Shown here piece after piece: positions 25,372-34,652 of a stretch of 64,000 bases of DNA (the stretch's first letter is position 1; every line of letters starts with the position of its first letter). Below the pieces are notes generated by a model. It was given only the letters and a program-made list of their open reading frames with translations, did no database searches and was not told the origin of the DNA. This DNA is from Deltaproteobacteria bacterium (GTDB lineage Bacteria > Myxococcota_A > UBA9042 > PHBI01). The stretch covers positions 124,001 to 188,000 of the forward strand of contig JACKFA010000004.1 in NCBI GenBank assembly GCA_020632715.1, read 5' to 3'. The translations under genes and the position numbers were made by a program.

Positions 25372-26505
25372 ATGAGAACCACCCTCCCCGCCCTGTTCGC
25401 GGCGCTCGCCGTCGCCGCCTGCTCGAAGACCGCCGAGACGCCGGCGTCGCCCGACGCCGCGCCGGCCTCCTCCCCCGCCGCGACCGCGCCGCCCGACGAC
25501 GACGCCGCCGCCGGGCCGAGCGCGCCGAGCCCTACCGAGGACGCCGGCGCGAGCGCGCCGACTTCGGCCGCGGACGCCGCGAGCGCCCAGCCGACGTCGG
25601 GCGAGGTCGCGACGGACGGCTTCCGCGCGACGTTCCCGAGGGCGCCCGAGGCGAAGAAGCTCGGGCCGTCGGTGCGCGGCTGGCGCGCGGAGGAGGCGCC
25701 CGGGCGCATGTTCACGGTGACGCTCATCGACAACCCCGAGGAGGACGGCGGGATGCTGCTGCCGAACCCGGTGCTGACCTTCGTGCAGCTCCGCGACGGG
25801 CTCGTCGACGCGGCGTCGGGGCCCGTCGAGGCCGAGGGCGCCGCGGTGATCGACGGGCGGCCGGGCTTCGAGCTCGCGATCGGCGGGGCGCGGCCGCAGC
25901 GCGCGCGCTTCGTGCTCGCGGGGCGGCGGACCTACGCGGCGATGACCGCGTGGGACGCGACGGACGAGGGCGGGCGCGACGCCGCGGAGGCGTTCATGCG
26001 CGGGTTTTTGGTCACGGACGACGCGCCGGCCGCGATCCCCGTCGTGTGGGAGCGCCGCGAGGCCGAGGGGGTCAGCGTCGAGACGCCGGCGCCGCTCAAG
26101 GTGAAGCGGGGCGACGGGTTCGTGGCGGTGGGGGCGAAGCTCCCGATGCCGGCGCAGGAGTGCAGCGTGGTGCGCGTGCCCTACACCGAGGCGCTGGCCG
26201 CCGACGCGGCGCTCGCGCTCGCGCGGACGACCGTCGACGAGAGCGTGCGGGGCGACTTCGTGCGGGCGCCTCGCGTCGAGGTGGCGCGGAAGGCGCTCGG
26301 CGGCATCGAGATGGAGGTGCGGCGCTACGTCGGGACGTTCATCCCGCGGGCGGGCGGCGGCGAGGGCGAGGTCACGGCGACGCTCGGGAAGGGGGAGCGG
26401 GCGGCGTTCGCGCTGCTCGGGCTCACGCGGGCGGGGGGCGGCGAGCTCGTGACGCGCTGCCTCGAGTCGTTCCACGAGGTCGGCGGCGAGGAGAAGGCGC
26501 CGTGA
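25372..26505 (+). CDS. lipoprotein of unknown function
   Basis: 377 residues. A signal peptide ends in AVAAC (Cys16), then a ~70-residue Ala/Pro/Ser/Asp linker. The rest appears to be two related alpha/beta modules, each opening with a similar strand (DGFRATFPRAPEAKK; EGVSVETPAPLKVKR) followed by sequence with conserved hydrophobic spacing. No catalytic motif is visible and no family is recognised. The stop overlaps the next start in GTGA, so the two lipoproteins are co-translated. A GAGAGGG lies 15 nt before ATG 25372. Confidence 0.7.
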   Translation: MRTTLPALFAALAVAACSKTAETPASPDAAPASSPAATAPPDDDAAAGPSAPSPTEDAGASAPTSAADAASAQPTSGEVATDGFRATFPRAPEAKKLGPSVRGWRAEEAPGRMFTVTLIDNPEEDGGMLLPNPVLTFVQLRDGLVDAASGPVEAEGAAVIDGRPGFELAIGGARPQRARFVLAGRRTYAAMTAWDATDEGGRDAAEAFMRGFLVTDDAPAAIPVVWERREAEGVSVETPAPLKVKRGDGFVAVGAKLPMPAQECSVVRVPYTEALAADAALALARTTVDESVRGDFVRAPRVEVARKALGGIEMEVRRYVGTFIPRAGGGEGEVTATLGKGERAAFALLGLTRAGGGELVTRCLESFHEVGGEEKAP

Positions 26506-28169
26506 GGGCGGCCGTCGTGATGCTCGCGGCGCTGGTGACGGCCGGCGCGTGCGGCGACGACGGGGGCGGCGAGGCCGGCGGGGCCTTCGTGTCCGACGAG
26601 CGGATCGTCTACAGCGACGGGCTCCACAACGAGAACACGGCGATGATCGCGCTCGACGACAGGATCCTGCTCGTCTTCCGCGGGGGCGAGAGCGGGCAGA
26701 TCGGGAGCGACCGGGCGCACCTGAACGTGTACGCCTCGTTCGACCGGGGCGCGACCTGGCTGAAGCAGGCCGAGGTGAGCGCGAACAACCTGCCGGACGG
26801 GCGCGACATCCGCGACCCGAGCTTCGTGCGGTTCGGCGGGCGGCTCTTCATGTACGCGATCAGCCGCCTCCCGGGCGGGCACTATCGGGATCTGCTCGGG
26901 CGGGCGTGGACCGTGCGGAGCGAGTCGACCGACGGCGGGGCGACGTGGTCGGCGCCGGTGAACACGTTCCCCGAGGACGACGTGTGGGGCTTCTGGCGGT
27001 TCGCGATCCGCGCGCACGGCGGCGCGGAGACGCTGTATGCCACGGGCTACAACGACGGCGACACCGAGGTCGGGCTCTTCCGGTCGGACGACGGGGAGGC
27101 GTGGGAGAAGGTCGCGACCATCTTCGAGGGCTACGACGACGTCCCGAGCGAGACGGAGCTCGCCTTCTTCGGCGAGGACGACGGCACGGCCGTCGCGATC
27201 GTGCGGCTCGACAACCAGGAGATCCTCCAGGACGGGCAGAGCGCGATCTGCACGTCCCAGGCGCCGTTCCTGACGTGGGAGTGCGGGCGGCGCGTGGAGA
27301 CGCGCTTCGACGGGCCGATCTGGCTCGTGCACGCCATCGACGGGGTCGAGCGGCACTTCGTCTTCGGGCGGAAGCACCTCCCGTGCACGCGGAAGCGCAC
27401 GGCGATCTACGAGCTGCGCGGCGATCTCACCGATCCCGCCTCGCCCGTCGCGGTGTGCGAGATCACCGAGGTGAAGAGCTCGGGCGACACGGCCTACACC
27501 GCGACCGCCCCGCTCGGCGGCGACCGGTTCCTGCTCGCCTGGTACTCGAGCGACGTCACGCGCGACGTGCCGTGGCTCGAGGGGCAGTTCACGCCGAGCG
27601 ACATCTGGATGGCGAACGTCGACCTCGCGCAGGCGCCCGACGGGTGCGCGCCGCCGCCGGCGAAGGCGGCGTGCCCGGCGCCGCCGCTGCCGGCGGGGGG
27701 CGCGGCGGTCGACGCGAGCGGGCGCTACCTCGTGACCGTGGAGCCCGTGATCTGGCCCGAGCAGCGCATGCTCTTCGCGGCCGAGGTGGCCGTGGACCTC
27801 GGCGCGAGCACGCTCGACGTGACGCTCCAGCCCCTCGACGCCGTGACCCACGCGCCAGCCGGCGAGTCGTGGTCGGCGAGCGGGGTCGCGCTCGCGGCGG
27901 ACGGCACGTTCGCGGCGAACGTGGCGAACGACGTGGCCGTGGCCGAGAGCGTGTTCCCGCTGCTCGCGGACCCGTTCCTGACGGTGAACGGGATCGTCTT
28001 CACCGGGCGGATCACGGGGGAGCGCGCGTTCTGCGGGGCGGTCTCGGGGTACGCGCAGATCCTCGGCGACAGCCCGGCGGACCGGATCACGCTCGACGGC
28101 TCGTCGTTCGCGGCGGCGCCGTGGCCGGAGGGCGCGCCGCTGCCGACGCCGGTCGGGCGCTGCCCCTGA
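26502..28169 (+). CDS. sialidase-like (BNR/Asp-box) lipoprotein
   Basis: 555 residues from GTG 26502, coupled to the upstream gene by a 4-nt overlap. The lipobox is TAGAC. Three Asp-box motifs mark a six-bladed propeller: SFDRGATW, STDGGATW, and a degenerate SDDGEAW. Other blade-like segments include DPSFVRFGGRLFMY and TELAFFGEDDG. The last ~150 residues form a separate Cys-containing beta domain. Asp-box propellers occur in sialidases and other glycoside-binding proteins. The full Arg triad of a true sialidase was not established, so a binding role is equally possible. Confidence 0.72.
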   Translation: MRAAVVMLAALVTAGACGDDGGGEAGGAFVSDERIVYSDGLHNENTAMIALDDRILLVFRGGESGQIGSDRAHLNVYASFDRGATWLKQAEVSANNLPDGRDIRDPSFVRFGGRLFMYAISRLPGGHYRDLLGRAWTVRSESTDGGATWSAPVNTFPEDDVWGFWRFAIRAHGGAETLYATGYNDGDTEVGLFRSDDGEAWEKVATIFEGYDDVPSETELAFFGEDDGTAVAIVRLDNQEILQDGQSAICTSQAPFLTWECGRRVETRFDGPIWLVHAIDGVERHFVFGRKHLPCTRKRTAIYELRGDLTDPASPVAVCEITEVKSSGDTAYTATAPLGGDRFLLAWYSSDVTRDVPWLEGQFTPSDIWMANVDLAQAPDGCAPPPAKAACPAPPLPAGGAAVDASGRYLVTVEPVIWPEQRMLFAAEVAVDLGASTLDVTLQPLDAVTHAPAGESWSASGVALAADGTFAANVANDVAVAESVFPLLADPFLTVNGIVFTGRITGERAFCGAVSGYAQILGDSPADRITLDGSSFAAAPWPEGAPLPTPVGRCP

Positions 28170-28199
28170 GCGCGAGCAGGGCGCGCGCGTCGGCGGGCG

Positions 28200-29297
28200 T
28201 CAGGTCTCCGAGCCCGTGGCGACCTCGCGGGGGCCGCGGCCGGCGGCCACCAGCGTGGTGGCGAGGTCGGTGACGGCGGCGCGGACGTCGGCCGCGAGCT
28301 GCTGCGCGCGCAGGCCGAGCGGCTCGCCGACGAAGGTCGGGTTGTAGTGCCGGCAGCTCTGGCAGATCTCGGGCGCGTCGCCCGCGCGGAACCGCTCGCG
28401 GAGCCGGTCGACGGCGCCCGTCGCGTAGACCGCCAGCATGTCGTCGAGGAGCTCGGCGGGCGCGAGCGCGAGGTCGCTCTTGCCGTCGAGATCGCGGCAG
28501 CCGCACGCGGTCGCCCGCCCATCCGAGAGGAAGTGGGGGCCCGCGATGGTCATGAGGCAGGGGAGCCGCTTCGGCCGGTTCGGGCGCGTCGGGAGCCCCT
28601 CGGCCTCCATGACGGCGCCGGTGCGGCCCGACCAGTCGTCGTAGAGGCGGTTCCGGACGACCTCCCAGCCGCGGGCGCGGGCGCGGCGGAAGAGCGGGTG
28701 CTTCTCCCAGTCGCGCCGCGGGGTGCGGATCCCGAGCGAGAAGGTGACGCCGGGCTCGTAGACGTCGAGGATCCCCTCGAGGTTCGCGACGAGCTGCTTC
28801 AGCTTCTTGCTGCGGTAGATCCGCAGGTACTCGTCGGCGTCCGGGTAGGTCATCGACACCGTGAACGACGTGACGCCCGCGTCGACGAGCGAGCGGTAGC
28901 GCGCCGGGTCGAGGAGGATCCCGTTCGTCGTGAGGCCGACCTGGAGCGGCTGGGGCGGCGCGACGGCCTCGCGGACGAGCTCCTCGAGGCGCCGGTGGAC
29001 GAGCGGCTCGCCGACCATCGGCGTGAGGCCGAGCCGCGTGACGCCCGCGCGCTTGGCGGCCGCGATGATCTCCCGGCCGAGCTCGACGGGGATCGGCGCG
29101 TGCGAGCGCTCCTGGAACTGGTAGCCGCAGAACACGCAGTTCGCGTTGCAGAGGTTCGTCGGCTCGAAGTTGACGTCGGTGAGCGGCTGCCGGTCGAGCC
29201 GCGCGGGCGCCGCGAGCCCGCGGAGGTCGCGCACGAGCGTCGCGGCCCAGAAGGCAGCGTGCAGGCCGATCCGCTCGACCTCGGAACGAGTGATCAT
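28200..29297 (-). CDS. radical SAM protein with SPASM-like C-terminus
   Basis: 365 residues. The [4Fe-4S] motif is CNANCVFC (about residues 50-57) within NFEPTNLCN. The rest of the radical SAM barrel is recognisable: LGLTPMVGEPLVH, VGLTTNGILL, and FTVSMTYPDADEY. The C-terminus has CLMTI, ATACGCRDLDG, and CQSCRHYNP, a cysteine arrangement like a SPASM/Twitch auxiliary cluster. Family members modify peptides or small metabolites by radical chemistry. The substrate is not evident. A separate TTGACA promoter lies in the 61-bp gap from the B12 radical SAM gene, so this is its own transcription unit. Confidence 0.85.
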   Translation of the reverse strand: MITRSEVERIGLHAAFWAATLVRDLRGLAAPARLDRQPLTDVNFEPTNLCNANCVFCGYQFQERSHAPIPVELGREIIAAAKRAGVTRLGLTPMVGEPLVHRRLEELVREAVAPPQPLQVGLTTNGILLDPARYRSLVDAGVTSFTVSMTYPDADEYLRIYRSKKLKQLVANLEGILDVYEPGVTFSLGIRTPRRDWEKHPLFRRARARGWEVVRNRLYDDWSGRTGAVMEAEGLPTRPNRPKRLPCLMTIAGPHFLSDGRATACGCRDLDGKSDLALAPAELLDDMLAVYATGAVDRLRERFRAGDAPEICQSCRHYNPTFVGEPLGLRAQQLAADVRAAVTDLATTLVAAGRGPREVATGSET

Positions 29298-29304
29298 GCG
29301 CGGG

Positions 29305-29334
29305 ATGGGACCACCGTCGCGTCCCTCGTGTCAA
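29305..29334 (-). promoter_or_regulatory. promoter of the SPASM-type radical SAM gene
   Basis: A consensus TTGACA (29329-29334), 18 bp, TCCCAT (29305-29310) on the minus strand, 7 nt from ATG 29297. The -10 is weak (3 of 6) but the geometry matches the other leaderless candidates. Confidence 0.4.
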
Positions 29335-29358
29335 ACCTGGCGCGCGCTGGGCCGCGCC

Positions 29359-30927
29359 CTACCTCATCCCCGCGGCCGGGAAGAGCTGGTGCTGGCGCGC
29401 CGCGCGCAGGGCCCCGCGCTCCTCGACCGCCTCGAAGGCGTCGCGCCACGCGGAGAACCCGCCGCCCGCGCGCCACGCGGCGAGCGCGGCGAGGCCCGCG
29501 TCCTCGGCGCCCTGGCTCATGCGGTACTCGACCCACGCCCACTTCGCCGAGGTCGAGCGCACGTCGACCGTGGCGCCGAGCTCGCGCCGGAGGCGGTGGA
29601 GGCGCTCGTCGACGAGCGGCATGCCGGCGAACTCCGCGTCGCCGAGCGGCGTGTGCAGCTTCGGGACGAGCGGCGAGACGCCGAGCGCCGTCGGGAGGAG
29701 CCCCGAGAGGGCCTTCGAGAAGGCGATGAGCTCGTCGATGTCGGCGTCCGTCTCGCCCGGGAGCCCGACGATGACGTAGAGCTTCACCTTCTGCATGCCG
29801 GCCTGCTTCCCGAGCTCGGCCGCGCGCCAGAGGTGCTTCTCGCGGATGGCCTTCCCGACCGTGTTGCGCAGGCGCTGGCTCGGCGCGTCGCTCGCGATGG
29901 TCATCGAGCGGTAGCCGGCGGCGGCGAGGAGCGCGACGAAGTCCTCGTCGAGGCGGTCCGCGCGGAGGCTCGACACGGAGGCGCCCTTCCCCATCGCGAC
30001 CACGCGGCGCAGGGCCTCGCGGATGCCCGACCACTCGGAGACGGCGGCGCCGACGAAGCCGACGCGCGGCGCGTGCTCCGGGATCGTGGCGAGCACGCGC
30101 TCGACCTCGCTCTCGCGCATCGGGCTCTCGGGCGCGCGCACGAGGCAGAACTTGCAGTAGCGCGGGCAGCCGCGGCTCGCCTCGACCAGGAACATGTTCG
30201 AGAGCTCGGTCGCGGGCGTCACGATCTGCCCGTACGCCGGGAGCCCGGTCGTCACCTTCTGCACGGCGGGGACGCGGTCGCCGTGGATCTGCGGCACCCA
30301 GACGCCCGGGACGGCCGCGGCGGCGGCGAGGAAGGCGTCGCGGTCGGGCGCGCCCTCGAGGATGTCGAGGAGGCGCTCCACGGCGACCTCCCCGTCGCCG
30401 ATGACCGCGAGGTCGATGAACGGCCCGAACGGGAGCGGGTTCGACGCCGTGAGCGGGCCGCCGAGCAGGATGGGCGGGTCCGTGTCGCGGCGGTCGGCGC
30501 GGAGGAGCGGCACGCCGCCGAGGTCGAGGAGGTCGAAGAAGCCGGTGATGTCGAGATCGTAGGTGACCGAGAACGCGAGGAGGTCGAAGCTCGCGAGGGG
30601 GCGCCCCGTCTCGAGGCCGACGGGCTGCCAGCGGCGCTCGCGCCAGAGGGGCACGTCGTCCGGCAGCAGCACGCGCTCGGCGGCGATGAACGAGCGGCTG
30701 TTCAGCATCCGGTAGATGACCTGGTAGCCGAGCGAGCTCATCGCCGTGCGGTAGGGGAGCGGGTAGCAGAGGCCGACGCGCAGCGGGGCGTCGCGCACGA
30801 TGGTGCCGATCTCGCCGGCGAGGAGCTCCTTCCGCCAGGCCGTCGGGTCGAGGACGCGCCGGGCGTCGACGTGCTTGGCCTGCTTCCCGCGGGGGGTGCC
30901 GCGCCGCTTCGGGGGGCGGCCCTTCAT
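29359..30927 (-). CDS. B12-binding-type radical SAM protein
   Basis: 522 residues from ATG 30927, overlapping the deacetylase stop in ATGA. The N-terminal half resembles a cobalamin-binding Rossmann domain (RVGLCYPLPYRTAMSSLGYQ, LLAFSVTYDLDITGFFDLLD, PILLGGPLTASNP, IDLAVIGDGE), though no DxHxxG motif is seen, so B12 may not be bound in the usual way. The radical SAM motif is CPRYCKFC in VEASRGCPRYCKFCLVRAP. The barrel continues with SSLRADRLDEDF and KLYVIVGLPGETD. It resembles uncharacterised radical SAM proteins that are often annotated 'B12-binding'. It is the last gene of a GT2-deacetylase-radical SAM operon. Confidence 0.85.
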   Translation of the reverse strand: MKGRPPKRRGTPRGKQAKHVDARRVLDPTAWRKELLAGEIGTIVRDAPLRVGLCYPLPYRTAMSSLGYQVIYRMLNSRSFIAAERVLLPDDVPLWRERRWQPVGLETGRPLASFDLLAFSVTYDLDITGFFDLLDLGGVPLLRADRRDTDPPILLGGPLTASNPLPFGPFIDLAVIGDGEVAVERLLDILEGAPDRDAFLAAAAAVPGVWVPQIHGDRVPAVQKVTTGLPAYGQIVTPATELSNMFLVEASRGCPRYCKFCLVRAPESPMRESEVERVLATIPEHAPRVGFVGAAVSEWSGIREALRRVVAMGKGASVSSLRADRLDEDFVALLAAAGYRSMTIASDAPSQRLRNTVGKAIREKHLWRAAELGKQAGMQKVKLYVIVGLPGETDADIDELIAFSKALSGLLPTALGVSPLVPKLHTPLGDAEFAGMPLVDERLHRLRRELGATVDVRSTSAKWAWVEYRMSQGAEDAGLAALAAWRAGGGFSAWRDAFEAVEERGALRAARQHQLFPAAGMR

Positions 30928-31838
30928 GCCGCGGAGGCGGCGAGGCGCCCGCTCAGGCTCTCGAGCGTGTCGACGCCCCAGCCGTCGCGGAGGTCGGTGA
31001 AGACGCGGCGGAAGAGGGCGAGCTTGGTCGCGAGGTCGACGCGCAGGTCGGGCTGCGTCCGGAGGGCCGGGTCGATGCCGTCCTCGGCGAGGTCGCAGAG
31101 GTCGATGCCGTGGAGCTCGAGGTTCACGAGGTCGACGCGGCGGAGCCAGGGGGCGATGACGCCGTAGCCGCGCTCGCCGAGCTGGAGGAGGCTCGTGCCG
31201 ATGACGTGGAGGCGGAGCCAGGGGAGCACCGTGACCGGGATCTCGAGGAGGCCGTGGCGCCGGTGCGGCGTGCGGCGCTGCCACATGATGCTCGGGCGGT
31301 CGAGGATGGACTGGCTCTTCCGGCCGCGGACGCGCAGCCACGCCATGTAGGCGGCCTTCGCGAGGTAGTAGGGGGGCGCCGGGAAGAGGGAGCTGTCGTA
31401 GGCGTAGCCGCGCTCGGCGAGGAGCTCGAGGAGCTCGCGCGTGACGGTGTAGCCGGGGGCGCGGAAGCCGCGCACGGGGCGCCCGGAGACGGCGCTGATG
31501 GCGTCCTCGGCGCGGGCGAGCTCGTCGGCCATGGTGGCGCGGCCGAGGCGCGTGAGGTCGTAGGGGTGCGTGTGGCTGTGGGAGCCGAGCTCGTGACCGG
31601 CCTGGGCGAGGGCCTCGGCGACCCTGCGGGGGCCTGGGCGATCGAGGTCCTGCGCGACGACGAAGAAGGTGGCGGCGACGCCGAGCTCGGCGAAGAGCTC
31701 CGCGAAGCGGACGACGCCGCGCTCCCAGACGACGTCGGTCGCGCGCGCCTCGTCGAGGCCGTGGATGCGGTAGTAGAGGTAGAGGCTGTCGACGTCGACG
31801 TTGACGGCGGCGGCGCGCAGCGCTCCGGGGCTCGCCAC
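30924..31838 (-). CDS. NodB-like polysaccharide deacetylase
   Basis: 304 residues from GTG 31838, 6 nt after the GT2 stop. NodB motifs: NVDVDSLYLYY supplies the catalytic/metal Asp, ELGSHSHTHPYD is the metal-binding HSxTHP pattern, and GFRAPGYTV is motif 3. No signal peptide is obvious, so it may act on a cytosolic, lipid-linked or nucleotide-linked substrate. With a GT2 upstream it probably trims N-acetyl groups from a glycan intermediate. The ATGA overlap with the radical SAM gene suggests tight co-expression. Confidence 0.88.
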   Translation of the reverse strand: MASPGALRAAAVNVDVDSLYLYYRIHGLDEARATDVVWERGVVRFAELFAELGVAATFFVVAQDLDRPGPRRVAEALAQAGHELGSHSHTHPYDLTRLGRATMADELARAEDAISAVSGRPVRGFRAPGYTVTRELLELLAERGYAYDSSLFPAPPYYLAKAAYMAWLRVRGRKSQSILDRPSIMWQRRTPHRRHGLLEIPVTVLPWLRLHVIGTSLLQLGERGYGVIAPWLRRVDLVNLELHGIDLCDLAEDGIDPALRTQPDLRVDLATKLALFRRVFTDLRDGWGVDTLESLSGRLAASAA

Positions 31839-31844
31839 GGGGAC

Positions 31845-32591
31845 CTAGCTCCGACCCCGGACGCGGATGGCCCAGGTGAGGCGCGCGAGGTCCTTCAGGA
31901 CGCGCGGGACGCGCTTCGCGAGGTTGATGCTCGGCGGGCGCTTCTCGACGATGACGATGGGGACCTCGACGACGCGGTAGGCGTCGCGCTCGGCGCGGAT
32001 CACGAACTCGCTCGCGAAGAGGTCCTTGTCGACGATGCAGCGGCTCACGACCGGGAGGAGGCGCTCGCGGTGGAAGGCCTTGAGCCCGTGCGTGTCGGTG
32101 CCGCGGAAGTCGAGGGCGAGGCGGAGGAGGCCGTTGATGACGGTCGTGCCGGCGCGGCGCATGAAGGGGCGCTTGTCCTGCGCGTCCTTGTGGGCCTTGC
32201 TGCCGACGACCATGTCGGCCTGGTCGGCCTGGAGGAGGTCGAGGGCGCGCGTCTGGAAGGAGACGTCGCAGATGTCGATCTCGTCGCAGAGGACGTAGGT
32301 CCCGCGGGCCTCGAGGATGCCGCGGCGGAGCGCGCGGCCGTAGTTCGGCTCGGGGCTGTGGAGGACGCGCACCTGGGCGTGGTCGCGCTCGAGGGCGTAG
32401 GCGATCTCGAGCGTCTTGTCGGTCGACCCGTTCTCGGTGATGACGATCTCGTAGGCGAGCTCGGGCAGGGCCTCGCGCAGGCGCACGATGAGGTCGTGGA
32501 TGGCCGTCTGGAGGAGCCCTTCCTCGTTGTAGACGGGGATGACGATCGACGCGGTGGGCCGGTCGCCCAGCTCGGTCTTGTCGTTGGACAC
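31845..32591 (-). CDS. GT2-family glycosyltransferase
   Basis: 248 residues from GTG 32591, with GGGAGG just upstream. GT-A fold markers: [34 protein letters not shown], and [15 protein letters not shown], with Asp residues in LCDEIDICD near the usual DXD position. It resembles the dolichyl-phosphate mannose synthase/DPM1-like group, which transfers sugars from a nucleotide donor to polyprenyl phosphate. No C-terminal membrane helix is seen. It is the first gene of the operon, behind a TTGACA-N18-TATACG promoter. Confidence 0.88.
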   Translation of the reverse strand: MSNDKTELGDRPTASIVIPVYNEEGLLQTAIHDLIVRLREALPELAYEIVITENGSTDKTLEIAYALERDHAQVRVLHSPEPNYGRALRRGILEARGTYVLCDEIDICDVSFQTRALDLLQADQADMVVGSKAHKDAQDKRPFMRRAGTTVINGLLRLALDFRGTDTHGLKAFHRERLLPVVSRCIVDKDLFASEFVIRAERDAYRVVEVPIVIVEKRPPSINLAKRVPRVLKDLARLTWAIRVRGRS

Positions 32592-32627
32592 GCGGCCTCC
32601 CAGGAAACGGCCCGAAGTGCGGGACGC

Positions 32628-32657
32628 CGTATACAAGTGCGGAAAAAGCCGTGTCAA
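32628..32657 (-). promoter_or_regulatory. promoter of the GT2-deacetylase-radical SAM operon
   Basis: TTGACA (32652-32657), 18 bp, TATACG (32628-32633) on the minus strand. It predicts a ~30-nt leader with GGGAGG before GTG 32591. It lies in the divergent gap to thrB, whose own start has GAGGAGG at 32733-32739. Confidence 0.65.
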
Positions 32658-32744
32658 TCAGGAACTCCCGCGCGTGGGCGGGCGCGCTGGGACGGCGGCG
32701 GGCGATCGTGGTAGCGTCCGGGCCTCTCGTCCGAGGAGGCCCCC

Positions 32745-33695
32745 GTGACCCTGCGAGCAATCGGCTCGGCGTCGGCGACCATCGCGAACCTCGGCCCCGG
32801 CTTCGACGTGCTGGGGCTCTGCCTCGAGGGGCCGCGCGACCGGGTGACCGTGGAGCTCACGGACGACGGGCGCGTGGAGATCGTGCAGATCGAGGGCGAC
32901 GGCGGGAAGCTGCCGCTCGACGCGGCGCAGAACTGCGCCGGGGTCGCCGCGCGCTGGGTGATCGAGCGCTTCGCGGAGCCGGGGACGGGGGCGCGGATCT
33001 GGCTCGAGAAGGGCCTCCCGCTCGGGTCGGGGCTCGGGAGCTCGTCGGCGTCGAGCGTGGCCGCGGCGGTGGCGACGGCGGCGCTGGTCGACCCGAACAT
33101 CCCGCGCGGGGTGCTGCTCGAGGCGTGCCGCGAGGGGGAGCGGCTCGCGGCGGGGTCGCCCCACGCGGACAACGTGGCGCCCGCGCTCTTCGGCGGGCTC
33201 GTGGCGGTGCTGCCGGGCGAGGGGGAGGCGGTGGACATCCTGCCGCTCGCGGTGCCGCGGGACCTCGTTCTCGCAGTTGCGAAACCGGCGTACGACGTGC
33301 GCACGGCCGACGCGCGGGCTGCGCTGCCGAAGACGATGCCGATCCATGATGCAGTGCACAATATGGCGATGATCGCCGGGCTCGTGACGGGCTTCGCGAC
33401 GAACGACATGGGGCTCGTGGCGCGCTGCCTCGGGGACCGTATGTCGACGCCGTATCGGAAGGCGCTCGTGCCGGGGTTCGACGCGGTCGTGGCGGCCGCG
33501 CACGGCGCGGGCGCGGTGGGCGCCGGGCTCGCGGGGTCGGGGCCGACGATCTTCGCGATCACGGACGACCGGGAGACCGCGCGCGACGTGGCCGAGGCCA
33601 TGGTCGACGCGTTCCTGGGCGCCGGCTTCGAGTCGCAGGCGTTCGTGAGCGCGGTCGGGCTCGAGGGGGCGACGGCCGAGCTCGAGCGGGGCTGA
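32745..33695 (+). CDS. thrB: homoserine kinase
   Basis: 316 residues of the GHMP kinase family. ATP loop: PLGSGLGSSSASSVAAAV. The N-terminus SASATIANLGPGFDVLGLCL is diagnostic of homoserine kinase, as is the late AGLAGSGPTIFAI. It phosphorylates L-homoserine to O-phosphohomoserine in threonine synthesis. Start is GTG 32745 with GAGGAGG upstream. The methyltransferase begins 5 nt after its stop and is probably co-transcribed. No other threonine genes are adjacent. Confidence 0.93.
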   Translation: MTLRAIGSASATIANLGPGFDVLGLCLEGPRDRVTVELTDDGRVEIVQIEGDGGKLPLDAAQNCAGVAARWVIERFAEPGTGARIWLEKGLPLGSGLGSSSASSVAAAVATAALVDPNIPRGVLLEACREGERLAAGSPHADNVAPALFGGLVAVLPGEGEAVDILPLAVPRDLVLAVAKPAYDVRTADARAALPKTMPIHDAVHNMAMIAGLVTGFATNDMGLVARCLGDRMSTPYRKALVPGFDAVVAAAHGAGAVGAGLAGSGPTIFAITDDRETARDVAEAMVDAFLGAGFESQAFVSAVGLEGATAELERG

Positions 33696-33700
33696 GCGCG

Positions 33701-34630
33701 GTGGCCGAGAAGAACCAGGGGATGGCGGCCGCGGACTACGCGCGGCTCGTCGGGTTCGAGGGCGACTGGCGCGACACGTGGTGGCACCAGGACTACCTCG
33801 AGCTCGTGGCGCGGCGGCTCGGGCTCGCGGCGGCGCGGACGGTGCTCGACGTGGGGTGCGGGGTCGGGCACTGGGGGCAGCGGCTCGCGACGGTGCTCGC
33901 GCCGGAGGCCGAGATCACGGGGATCGACCACGAGGCGGGCTTCCTCGAGCAGGCGCGGGCGCGCGCCGCGGGGCGGCCGGGGCGGTTCACGTACCTGCAG
34001 GCGACGGGCGAGGCGCTGCCCTTCGAGGACGGGCGCTTCGACGTCGTCACGTGCCAGACGGTGCTCATGCACGTCGCCGACGCGCGGGCGACGCTCGCCG
34101 AGATGTGGCGCGTGACGCGGCCCGGCGGGCTCGTCGTGCTGAGCGAGCCGAACAACCTGGTCGACCCGATCCCGACCCGCGTCGCCCTCGGCGACCTCGA
34201 GACGGGCGAGCTCGCGCGGCAGGTGGCGTTCGAGGCCGCGTGCGTGCGCGGGCGGGCGGCGCTCGGGAAGGGCGACGCCATCGTCGGCGAGCGGCTCGGG
34301 GGCTACCTGCACGAGCTCGGCTGCGAGGCGCCCGAGGTGTGGACCAACGACGCGTGCGGCTCGCTCTACCCGCCGTACGCGCGGCCGCGCGAGCGGCTGC
34401 TCGTCGACGCGCTGCGCGGCTGGGCGGCGCTCGACGTGAGCCAGTTCGGGCGGCGCGAGGACACGCTCGCGTTCTACCTCGCGGGCGGGGGCGACGAGGC
34501 CGCGTTCGAGCCGCTCTGGGAGGCCGCGGTGGCCGCGATCCGGCGGTCCGTGGCGGGGATCGACGCCGGGACCTACCAGACCGCCGGCGGCGTCCTCATG
34601 TACCTCGTCGCGGGGCGGAAGCCGGGCTGA
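33701..34630 (+). CDS. class I SAM-dependent methyltransferase
   Basis: 309 residues, GTG 33701. SAM-binding motif I is VLDVGCGVGHWG, followed by ITGIDHEAGFLEQA (acidic loop), LPFEDGRFDVVTCQTVL (motif II) and LAEMWRVTRPGGLVVLSEPN. The C-terminal ~130 residues form a family-specific cap. It belongs to the Methyltransf_11/25 type acting on small molecules or lipids. It directly follows thrB with no promoter between. The substrate is unknown and no link to threonine synthesis is evident. Confidence 0.88.
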   Translation: MAEKNQGMAAADYARLVGFEGDWRDTWWHQDYLELVARRLGLAAARTVLDVGCGVGHWGQRLATVLAPEAEITGIDHEAGFLEQARARAAGRPGRFTYLQATGEALPFEDGRFDVVTCQTVLMHVADARATLAEMWRVTRPGGLVVLSEPNNLVDPIPTRVALGDLETGELARQVAFEAACVRGRAALGKGDAIVGERLGGYLHELGCEAPEVWTNDACGSLYPPYARPRERLLVDALRGWAALDVSQFGRREDTLAFYLAGGGDEAAFEPLWEAAVAAIRRSVAGIDAGTYQTAGGVLMYLVAGRKPG

Positions 34631-34636
34631 GCCGGG

Positions 34637-34652
34637 GGGCCTCGCGCGGCCC
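34637..34652. terminator. short hairpin between convergent genes
   Basis: GGGCC (34637-34641) pairs with GGCCC (34648-34652) across a 6-nt loop in the 22-bp gap between the methyltransferase and CPBP stops. It has only 5 bp and no T-run. Confidence 0.3.

Noticed and set aside
29359..32760. A single 1,133-residue minus-strand frame covering the radical SAM, deacetylase and GT2 genes
   Set aside because: Only the part from 30927 down encodes the radical SAM protein. Upstream it is Arg-rich shadow of the deacetylase and GT2 genes, which have good motifs in other frames.
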